A DNA stretch of 64,000 bases from Astrothelium macrocarpum. Lineage: Eukaryota > Ascomycota > Dothideomycetes > Trypetheliales > Trypetheliaceae. A program made the position numbers and the translations under genes. How positions within the stretch are numbered: position 1 is the first letter of the stretch; every line of letters begins with the position of its first letter. The notes under the pieces were generated by a model. That model did no database searches. It was not told the DNA's origin and saw nothing but the letters and a program-made list of their open reading frames with translations. Shown here piece after piece: positions 55,123-64,000 of this stretch. Location of the stretch: assembly GCA_021030915.1 (NCBI GenBank), contig JAGEMR010000076.1, positions 1-64,000 of the forward strand. The letters are read 5' to 3'.

Positions 55123-55821
55123 CTAATGGGCTGCAACTTGATCCCCCGCTTGTTTCCGCTGTGCAACAATGTAGTAGTGAAGCTCTGGGTCGCTTTCAAC
55201 CTCCTTTGAAGGCTCGAAATAAGCCTTGTTCGTAGTAAGTATTTCGAAGCCTGCACCTTCAAGTAGCAATTTCCATCCATAATCGGTATAAAGGCGGATA
55301 GGAGCTGATTTCCCCATGAACCTCATACGCACAGACCTCGCACCGAAATCATTCGGTGAATTAAGCGTCTCAAAATCTGTCTGAAATCCATCAGGATGTA
55401 GAGTGCCAATGAAGAGATATCCCTGGGGTTTGATCCAATCATGAACATTTCCGATAACAGAGACTAGTTGTGCATGTGAAAAATTGAGCAAAGAGAAGGT
55501 GGATATGGCGGCATCGAAGAGAGACGGAGGGTTGTATTCCAATATATCCACAACTTCAAATGAACCACGAGGGACCTGCTTTCGGCTCAAGGAAATCATC
55601 TCAGGAGAGAAATCGACTCCATGGACATTTCGTCCACTGGCGGCCACCATGCGGGCCGTAGGCTCTCCGCTCCCACAGCCAACATCAAGCACTGAGGCTT
55701 GCGGAGGGAGTAGCTCCAGAGCTTGACGTATGAATTCAATGTGATCCTGACAATGACCGTATGCTTCCTGGTACTTTGGACTGATACTGTCGTAGAACTC
55801 TGCTGTAGTGGTGTAGGCCAT
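55123..55821 (-). CDS. SAM-dependent class I methyltransferase
   Basis: The open frame begins at 56004, but the methyltransferase fold starts MAYTTTAEFYDSISPKYQEA at the ATG at 55821, which I take as the start (232 residues). Motif I is VLDVGCGSGEP (about 44-54), the acidic end of beta 2 is GVDFSP with Asp70, motif II/III is FDAAISTFSLLNFSH, and motif post-III is WIKPQGYLFIGTLHP. It belongs to the Methyltransf_11/25 type, cytosolic, small-molecule substrate unknown. It is the only intact coding frame between about 50 and 56.5 kb, sitting among damaged genes and repeats, which may mean it is under selection or recently arrived. Confidence 0.85.
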   Translation of the reverse strand: MAYTTTAEFYDSISPKYQEAYGHCQDHIEFIRQALELLPPQASVLDVGCGSGEPTARMVAASGRNVHGVDFSPEMISLSRKQVPRGSFEVVDILEYNPPSLFDAAISTFSLLNFSHAQLVSVIGNVHDWIKPQGYLFIGTLHPDGFQTDFETLNSPNDFGARSVRMRFMGKSAPIRLYTDYGWKLLLEGAGFEILTTNKAYFEPSKEVESDPELHYYIVAQRKQAGDQVAAH

Positions 55822-56130
55822 GTCGGATCGTTTCGTCAGAAGTTTGCCTTTGACAGCAGGTTGTGACCTGTTAAAGGAGCGAGAAGACCAAATGATGATC
55901 AAGAAAACTTCGTCACTTGTAAGAATTTTTACGAAGAAATGTACAGTGATTTCGCAACTACTTTCTGCACCTGATAAATATGGTGCGGGCTTTTCGCTTC
56001 CCAACCGTCTTTGAGAAGCGAATATTTGACCAAGAAGTCAACTAGATCCGCCGAATCGAGAGTATCCACCTTTTAAAGAAAGACGATAAGAGAGCGGACT
56101 TTAAGACTCTTGCTGAGGAGTAAGTAGCAT

Positions 56131-56361
56131 TAATGGTTGTAATAGAAAATGTCATCTGCGACCGCGATACATATCATCGCTGCAGGCTCTACAGGGAGGA
56201 TCTCATACCATTCCAAGCCATCAGAATCTGTCAACAACTTGATGAAAAGGTATCTCTCAAGGTTTTCTTGATTATCGTTGCTGAGAGCCTCTCGATGAGA
56301 TAAATGGCGATTATATCTTTCACGGTCGCCGGTGACATTTTCTTACTGCAACCACTAGTGG
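56131..56361. repeat. MITE-like element, family 1, copy 5
   Basis: A complete 231-bp copy: left arm GGTTGTAATAGAAAATGTCA and CTGCGACCGCGATACATATC; right arm GATTATATCTTTCACGGTCG then GTGACATTTTCTTACTGCAA and ending CCACTAGTGG. The centre (AGGTTTTCTTGATTATCGTTG, shown in part) is the inverse of subfamily B at 15333, so this copy lies in the opposite orientation. Confidence 0.8.
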
Positions 56362-56814
56362 TAGGCCTAACATTGCTTACAAAGCAATGCATTTTATTAC
56401 GTTATCCAATGATCATCCCAATCTACTATGTAAGCGCAACCTCACAACACCCTTTTGGTTAGATAGGAGAACATTGAAATGCTTGAGCCCAGCATCAGTG
56501 TGAATCATTACCATCAGATGTTGACGCCCTTTATCGCACACATTGCATTCACGATGCTTCTTGAAGATTTGAGAACACAAATCCATGCGAACTTTCAGTA
56601 CAAAACTTTCAGTAATTGGAGGGCAGGTAATGACGAGCGCAGTGGCGCTCAGCTAGACTAAACTTTGACGACGCGTTGGTTCCAAGTGCCGCCAACGTCA
56701 ATTTCGTGAACCACATCGATAACTTCGCGCATAAGGTAATTAACATCATCAATTTGAGTCTCTACCGTTACAGCACGGCGATTCGGACGGCGCGAGTGCT
56801 TTTCTACTTTACCA

Positions 56815-58358
56815 ATGGACGCCTCTAGCCTCCCAGCTGCGGTAGCAGCGAACCTCGAGAGCTGGGGTCTGCCCAAAAAATATCATACCGATTTAAAGAA
56901 ACTACCCGTGTTCAAGTCGCATTCAAATCTATGCTTTCTCAAAGTCCTCGAGATACCTTCTAATGATAGTCACGGGAAATGCGTAGCTGAAACTACGTCT
57001 CAACTTGAAATTGACTTTTGTTTGGAATCACTTGGACCGATCCCCGACGGCACTATGAGAATTTACATCGAGGATCTTTCAGAAAACAAAGATTTCTCTG
57101 CACATCTGCAAAGTTTACTTGCACCTCATGGCTTAGAATTGCATTATGATTCGAGGTTCAGGAAAGATGTTCAGACTGGAGAGAATATACGTGTACTTGG
57201 AACGCAGTGGAAGTCTTCCTCCCTTTGGTTACGAAACCCTGCCAGCGTGTTGTTTTTTGCTAGCTCTGCTGAGACGGAAATGGCCCTACGTTCCATATGC
57301 TTAGATCGGCAGAGGACCATCGGTAAAGTAAGCTCCATTCACTTTGCAATGCCTTGCTAACTCGAGGAGTCCTCATCTCGGCGAGATCTAGCTGTGATAG
57401 TCGATATATTATGCGCGACTATCTATCCGAACAAGTCGCAAAGCAGGTTATTGCTATGTTAGATCGATGCTCCGATTTTCTGCTTCGGAGTAATCTCATG
57501 CACACGACGGGATCGCGAACTCAATTTGGCCAGAAAACTCGTATTCAGCTTCTCTTACTACAATACCTTTACTTTCATCTAATACAACTCGACACATTCT
57601 TGACTGTAAAAGGCGCCGCGTACACCGAGCATCGTCTTGAAAAAATGAATCCACGACGAATACCGGCTACACGGTTGGCCATGAGTGAGCTGGTCGCGGA
57701 TGCTCTGTACTGGGACAATTTGCGTAACCTCTTGGTAGCCACTATTGACTTACTTGGCTATGCCCTCGGTATAGTAGGGTATGATTTGGAAGATGACAAA
57801 AACCTGCGACAAGCTTTCCGATCCGAGCAGGCAGAAATCCGGGCGCAGTGCTCCGCCCTTACTAAACTTACTGGTCATGTGGTCGAACGAATTGAAGCTC
57901 AGCTAAAGTTTTTCGAGCTCTTCCGCAGTTTTCAAGATTCCGGTAGCGTCTGGGTACTGACTCTGCTCGCGGTTGTTTTCTTGCCATTATCGCTGGCTTC
58001 GAGTTTGTTAAGTATGCAAGTGCGTTTTGCTGACCTTCACTATCTCTTATACGACTTTTGCGGTGTTGTTGTGATCATTGGGTCATTGACCATGCTAGGG
58101 TTCCTTGGATTGAAGCTGATGGTGAAACTAAAATCTAAATACGATGAAAAATTTTCGGATTCGTCTCTTGGTCCTGCTGTGCGAATGATTCTCTGGGGGT
58201 TTGCCTTGTGGAGTGTTATTTTCACGTCCTTTATGTTCGGAATGATCAAGGATGTTACCATTGGTCTACTAATTCTAGGTTACGGGTGCGCGGCATGCTT
58301 AGGCTGTACGATGTTAGTAGGTTGCTACAATGTCGCTCGGGTCGCGCTTCATCGCTAG
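56815..58358 (+). CDS. Multi-pass membrane protein, CorA-like topology (2 exons)
   Basis: The coding sequence joins 56815-57322 and 57367-58358 (499 residues; a 44-nt intron, GGTAAAG donor, CTAAC branch site, CTCGAG acceptor). The first ~320 residues are soluble, with helices rich in charged residues (RIQLLLLQYLYFHLIQLDTF, YTEHRLEKMNPRRIP, LRNLLVATIDLLGYALG). Then come four membrane helices: SVWVLTLLAVVFLPLSLASS, LLYDFCGVVVIIGSLTMLGF, VRMILWGFALWSVIFTSFMF and IGLLILGYGCAACLGCTML. A long alpha-helical domain followed by LTLLAVVFLPLSLASSLLSM recalls fungal CorA-like proteins, but the GMN magnesium-channel motif is not seen. Function is unknown; transport is inference. Confidence 0.75.
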
Positions 58359-58903
58359 TCGATAAGAACATGCGCCTAATGTTTCCTTCAAAAAAGAGCT
58401 GACCAGTGTTACGAATCAAGAAACTAACCGTGTTAGCTATAAGCCTCTGTTAGTGATAGACCTGTGGCTGTGAGGTAGCCAGATGCCTGTCTCTTTTTGA
58501 CTTTTCGGCATTCACAAAGCGTAAAAGGAAAACCTGTAGCGACTTTTAGTTTCTTGCTAGCTAACTAGAGTACAAATTTCTAACATGCAAACCACACTCC
58601 GGGTGAAAAAAAGGACTGATCTACAACTATTGGCTGTAACGCAAGGAAAAGGTAGCGCCGAAAAGAAAGGAAATTATGTGAACCACGGTACCTTATGTAG
58701 TAGTAGTTGTAGCAAGGACCATTTTGCGCCAGCAATCATCTCCCCTCCACTACTTCCCTCTGATCGCTTCATCGCGAGATCAATGCCTCAACCTCCACAA
58801 TTGCATAAAACTGACGGCAGTAACTGCTGCCATACCCGCCTTCACGTGAATAACAACACCTGCAACCGAAAAGCCATCTATGCTCAGATCCGCACCATCA
58901 CCT

Positions 58904-61437
58904 CTACCACTGACTCTCACCCGCCGACTTCTCTCCATCCCCTCCCGACGTCCCCGCATTCTCCGACTTCACATGCCCACCCCTTCCCCTGCCACGTCCC
59001 CTCTCTCCACCCCTCCCACCTCGCCCCCCACGTCCACCCCGTCCACCCCTCGTCGTATCACTATCACTCCCACCCGCTCCCCCACCACTCCGATACCCCT
59101 GACCATCACCGCCACCCACACCACCCCTGCCACCTCTCGCTCCCCCGAACCCACCACCGCGGCTGAAATGCCGCTGGTCCATGAACTCGCGCAGCGTCTG
59201 CTTCGGATACTTGCCGCCCTTGTCGGCGCCCTTCTCCAGCACGCTCTTCATCTCGTCCGGGCTGGCGAAGTGCACGATGCAGTGGTTGCCGTTGGGCCGC
59301 TTCTCGACGCGCACGATGCGCGCGCGGTCCGGCTCGTGGAAGACCAGCTTCGCCTCCTCCGTGTCCGTGATGCCGCCGAGGAAGATGGCCGAGCTGGGCT
59401 TGCGCTCCGGCGCCGCTGCCGCCGCTGCTGATGATGATGATTGCTCCGGGAGGGACTGTGAGGGCGTGCTGACGGGCGTCGGCTTCTGCGTTTCTGAGGT
59501 TGGCGTGGGCGCGGTGCCGTTGGGTTTTGTGTCGACGGATGCGTTGGTTGTGACGGCGGGTTGCGGAGTCGCGGGTTTGGGCGCGGTTTGTGGTGCTGCG
59601 GAGGGCGCGGGGGAAGGTCCGCCATGGCGGACGGGAGTTGGGCCGGTTTGGCGTTGCTGGTTGGCGACGGGAGGTTGTTGATTTACGCCTTGAGAATTGT
59701 TCTGAGGTGGAGGGCCACGTGGTTGTTGAACTTGATTGGTCGGAATTGGTCCTGGAGCTCCTGGTGCGCGAGCTTGCGCTGGGGGTGCGGCTTGGGATGG
59801 GGTGGGTAATGTGGGTGCTGGACTGCTTGTTGCTGGTACTGCGGGTGCACCCTGCGGCTTAGGGCCAGTAGGACCTTTGCCGGTTCGATGTGCAAAGTTG
59901 AAGCCTTGTGCCCTCATTTCTGTCCCAATCCGTCCACCTTCGATATCGAGAACAAGCCATCCAAAGGCAGCATCTGCAAGGTTGAAATTCCACATGTTTT
60001 TGAAAGCACTCTCGTCGACTTGTCCACCATTAGGCGCTCCTGACCCTCCTCCGAAGGGATTCCCCCCGTTTGCTATGCTAGGCATTCTTCCGACAACTTC
60101 AGTCGCATATCCGAGAAGTCGCTTTTGTAAGGCATTCTGGTCTACCGCTGGTTCAACTTCACTCTTTACTGTTTCCCAGACGTCATTGAAGGAAGCCTTT
60201 GATGCAGCAAGTTTACCACGATAATGATCCAGAGAGGGATTAACGGAGAATTCGTTGTAAGAACTACCATAGCGGAAATGAAGGCCAGCAGAAATGGAAA
60301 AGTCGGCTTTGAGTACAACTGACAATTGGTTGAGGAGGCCTTCACGCGCGGGAGATGCATGGGTGACGAAAACGCGGGTTTCGGTGGGGTCGTAAACACG
60401 GTTTGCAGTATCGACAAGCTCGCCCATCTGTAGCAGAGTGGTCCACATAGTTCCCTGGCCTCCCGCGATCGTAGTTCGACCTTCACCATTATCAAAGAGC
60501 TTGTGCATGACGACAGCGCCACCAAGACCGAGAAGGCGTAATTTGATGCCACCAATTTCAAGCAATCTTGAGTTTGCCTCATCGATGATGTTGAGATTTG
60601 GAACCTTGTGCTCTCCAGAACGGAGCTTCTCTAGTACCTTGACATCTTCGCAAGCACCCCATACAGCGTAGACGGGGAAATCAAGTTTGTAGGTGCCATT
60701 GAGAAACAGTGGGAGCTCGGAGAGAGGCAAGTGCTCTGTCATAAACCTCTCTTTGATTGAATGCTGAGGTGGGGCCCTGGTGATTTCATTTTTGATGTGT
60801 TCAGGGAGAAGTGGTGAGTATTGGGCGACATGACGAAGTGTCCTGTTGAATTTAAAATTTTAGTGGGATTCGAACGATTTGGAGTGGTCAAGAGTGTTCC
60901 ATACTTTTCTGCTATGCTCTCGAGTGAACGATCATCGTAGAAACCAAAGTCTCCAGTGTGAATGACGTAGTCGGCTCTAGCTTGTTTTGCAAGGTGATTT
61001 ATTGACTGTAGATTGCCTCTGACATCGGCGACGCATAGAATCCTCGCGCCGCCATTCTGGATCACGCGACCTTGGTTGGGAAGCAATGGTTGTGCGCCAG
61101 GTACTGGACCGCTAGGCGTGGCGCCGTTGGGTAGAAAGGCCTGACTATACGCTCGAGGCTGATTTGGAGCTTGCTGTAATCTCATTTTCAGTGACAGTTC
61201 ATTGGAATGGAGTAAGGAAGCTGGTTTGCTTACAGCGGCCATGGACGCGGAAATTTTGAGCGAGGTTGCGGCGTTCGGAAAGTTTGAAGCGGCAAGATTA
61301 ACGAAAAGGCAGGGAGATGGAATACGAAGGAGAGAGAAGTCAACAGAGCGATGGCTAGATGGATTAGATGTCGGCGACTGAGGATGGGGTATTGTAGGAG
61401 TGCGGGTAGAAAAAGTTGATGGCTCACGAGCTTCCAA
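58904..61437 (-). CDS. DUF2433-type calcineurin-like phosphoesterase with RRM-like and RGG regions
   Basis: Minus-strand exons: 61437-61234, 61173-60905 and 60842-58904 (825 residues with both introns). The 60-nt intron 61233-61174 (GTAAGC ... TTACAG) is a multiple of three and open, so an unspliced frame also reads through; it begins right after an ATG GCC GCT at 61242, a likely true start. Phosphoesterase motifs: ILCVADVRGNL, ADYVIHTGDFGFYDD, VYAVWGACEDV, VFVTHASPAREG. A P/Q-rich linker follows, then an RRM-like fold (SAIFLGGITDTEEAK, NHCIVHFASPDEM) and a glycine/arginine-rich tail (RGGRGGRGGRGGERGRGRG). The architecture suggests an RNA-linked phosphoesterase; the substrate is unknown. Confidence 0.85.
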
Positions 61438-62797
61438 CGCTGTGTCTGCGATGCAGAAGGGGTTTACTGCTCGACTGGTCCGACCGAGCCTAGCAAAGTC
61501 TTGGCATCAAACACTGTTAAGGTAAATTGCTGCCACACCAAACGCCACCAATACCTGCCATATCATGTCAGATCATATAAACGAATCACTATCAATCAGA
61601 AACTATGTTTCCTCTTCATAATTATGTTACTTTACTACAGAGTATCTCATAGATGTAGCCCCAGTTTTGTACTCTATTCGCCATGCATATCACCAAAGAA
61701 TCAAGAAAATAGCTACTTTACTGTGTGGACATACACACAAACGCTCTTGCAAATTCTTTTACTCTGATGAAAAGAGTGTTTGATTGATCACCAAATGTCA
61801 ACCGTGTTTTGACCAATTTAGGTATACTGTCAGCCACAAAGGCAAGGGCCAACGCGCCAATTCACCTCCTGCATTTGAATGCAGTTTCACGGATGAAGTG
61901 GCTCAGTTGGACATGAAATATTCCGAAGACCTGGTATTCGATTATTCTATATTCCTGAGCAGTGCTATAACAAGATACGTGGCTGTGGCAGTCTCCCCAG
62001 TCTCGTGACACGGATACTGGGCACTCTGTATAGTTTGTGATCCTGGTCAAGAACGAGCGTGGCATGGTGAAGGAGGACGTAGCCTCTACCCGCAGTGTTC
62101 CTTAAAAATTCGAAAAGTTAGTGGGTACTCAGGTACCTCAGTATTCGATCAATCCAGGGCCACTCGCTAATTGCGTCACTCTTGAATGCATTCAATCAGA
62201 GTCGAAGACTGTAGAGTCGGTTGAGCAGAGTATCTAGGAATGCCCAAGCGAGAGTAGCTGGAAGCACTGACTTTAGTCACTATCACGACATTAATTCCCT
62301 CTTTATAGTTAGGCAGAAGGATAATTTGCCTGGGTCACGGGGGCAGCATGAGAATGTTCGAGCGTAATCTTTGCCGAGCGCCGACGCCTCGACGATGCAC
62401 GCCTGGCCTGAAGCAATAAATTTCTATTCACCCTACCATCACCGGCACCCCCATTCTGTCCTGCTGCCTCACCCATCTCTTCGACCAATTCCCGCATCCC
62501 GATTTGACGGGACGCAGTAACATGCCTCAATGACGCGCAACCTCTTGTACTTTTACCTCAATCAAGACAACTCTACCCACCAGCCATTTTGAATTTCTTG
62601 GGTATATCTCCTATTTCCTACCCACCAGCCCAACTCTCTGTGGCCTGGCCGCCATTTTGCGGTAGCGAGCCCTCTTCTGCCAGTACGCTACCATCCGCTG
62701 CCACTCGCACAATCTACAATTTGGCCGACTCGTTTCCTACAGGTCTTGGAATTTCTCTCCTCGTCCCACTGTTCTCTGGCATTACCTACTCGACAGC
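61438..62797. other. Divergent intergenic region
   Basis: About 1.36 kb between divergently transcribed genes. No gene is supported; the right part, rich in CT and CCACC runs, is a likely promoter and leader of the KH-domain gene. Confidence 0.55.
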
Positions 62798-64000
62798 ATG
62801 GCTACGGATACTGTCGCAAATGACGCCGGCGCGTCTGCTGCGACATTGACACCTGCTCAGCAGCTAATGGAAAAGCATGCCGCAGAAAATACCCATCAGA
62901 CGACCATTGAAGACACGGTGGACGAGGATGATCTGCTTCACCCACCTCCTTCTGCATCTCTCCCCGACTCTACACCGCAGAATGATGCAGTGCCTCTCTC
63001 AGAGAAGGCGGCTGGAAAGCAAAAAGCTCGGGACGATGCAGCAAAACCTGTCCTCAACACTCAATCAGAAGAAGCATTTCCTGCACTTGGCGCTCCTTCT
63101 GCTCGAAATCAAGCATCAGCAGGCTCAGCTTGGGGCAAGAAACCCGCCGTTACCAAGTCTGCTCCAAATGGTATTGGGCATGGTATCAATGGCACCGCCT
63201 CACCTATAAACGGTTCTTCACGTGCCTCAACCCCTGCATCCGGTATCAATACCCCAGTTTCCACCATTGCCTCAACTATGGGTCTTCGTGGTGGTGCTGT
63301 TCCCAAAATGAATATTCCCGGTCGGCATTCTGAACGTCTTGAATTTGCTCCAAACCAGCTTACGCCGCGAAGTCAATTAAAAACCTCCGTCCCTGACATC
63401 CTTCGTGAAATTAATCGACGGTCCAAGGCAAAGGTAGAGATGAAGACTGGTCCAATGGGCACCTACATATTTGAAGCTCAGGGGCCAAATCAAGATACTG
63501 TACAACAAGCTTTGAAAGAAGTTGCCAATCAACTTGGGTCCAAGGCGAGTATTGTCTATAATGTGCAGTTGGCAAAGCTAACCTGTTTTAGCAATCAATC
63601 AAAGTCGCCGTCCCAGCATCTTGTCTCTCTCACGTTATTGGAAAAGCAGGCACAACTATCCAAGGAATTCAAAAGAGAACCGGAGCCCGCATAAATGTTC
63701 CACGAACCGAAAAGCCGGCGATCGCTGCAGAAGACGATGATAGTGCGACAATTGACATTGTAGTAGAGGGAGATCCAGTAGCAGCTGCTTTGGCTCGACA
63801 AGAGATTGAAAACATTGTAAACGAGCGAACGTCTACCGTCAATTTACGACTTCGAGAAATTCCTCCAGAATACTACCCCTTCCTTGTTGGAGCTCACAAC
63901 TCACGACTCAACAATTTCAAGCAAAATCGTGACATTGAAATGCAGATTCCACATTACCACACTCGAAATAGTAGGGCCCCATATCCTACCAATGGCGAAG
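62798..64000 (+). CDS. KH-domain RNA-binding protein, Scp160/vigilin-like (5' part, cut by window edge)
   Basis: Exon 1 is 62798-63544 (249 residues, MATDTVANDAG...) and exon 2 runs from 63592 past the window edge. The N-terminus is disordered, with a SEEAFPALGAPSA motif as in fungal Scp160 proteins, then a first degenerate KH-like segment (LKTSVPDILREINRRS ... GTYIFEAQGP). Exon 2 opens with a KH domain, IKVAVPASCLSHVIGKAGTT, holding the GKAG loop that grips RNA. The intron (63545-63591, 47 nt) starts with GCGAGT and ends TTTTAG; only this GC-AG choice keeps the frame in the KH domain. Vigilin-type proteins sit on polysomes at the ER and control translation. Full members have many KH domains, so most of the gene lies outside. 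Confidence 0.88.

Noticed and set aside
55822..56004. N-terminal extension of the methyltransferase to 56004
   Set aside because: These 61 codons lack family similarity, and the fold begins at the ATG at 55821.

Overview
This window is nuclear DNA from a filamentous ascomycete (Pezizomycotina). The evidence is short GT-AG introns (about 44-80 nt) with CTAAC-like branch sites, a fungal phytochrome histidine kinase, HSE1, a PAK-family kinase with a CRIB motif, a fungal-type NLR, and an AT-rich segment in which a transposase gene has been turned almost wholly to A/T in the manner of repeat-induced point mutation (RIP). I cannot name the genus.

Layout. 1-3.7 kb is a transposon block: an intact Fot1/pogo transposase cut by the left edge, a RIP-ruined copy of the same element exactly 1046 bp to its right, an AT-rich desert, and one short inverted-repeat element nested inside another. 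4-11.7 kb holds small genes: a gamma-glutamylcyclotransferase-like protein, a one-helix membrane protein, a secreted cupredoxin, a MAPEG protein and cytochrome b5. 12-34 kb is a conserved housekeeping and signalling block: HSE1 (ESCRT-0), a PAK kinase, a fungal phytochrome, a Hal3/PPCDC-like flavoprotein fused to ankyrin-like repeats, and karyopherin KAP123. 34-38.9 kb holds a head-to-head pair of related membrane proteins with a His...Cys papain-like signature, one intact and one broken. 39-44 kb holds DPH2 and a large F-box-like, cysteine-rich protein. 44.7-56.4 kb is an accessory block of damaged genes: an NLR with a premature stop, a frameshifted DUF6601-type gene, a P450 remnant, a helicase remnant, a ~99-bp tandem array and several short transposons, with one intact methyltransferase. 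56.8-64 kb returns to intact genes: a multi-pass membrane protein, a DUF2433-type phosphoesterase/RGG protein and a KH-domain (Scp160/vigilin-like) protein cut by the right edge.

Two short inverted-repeat families tie the window together. Family 1 (ends CACCAGTGG...CCACTGGTG, with a GTCACCCGCGAC core) has six or more copies in two internal subfamilies. Family 2 is a ~165-bp near-perfect foldback with two copies. They sit at the borders of the conserved blocks. Exon boundaries below were worked out by hand from splice signals and reading frame; no searches were run, and family names rest on recognised motifs.
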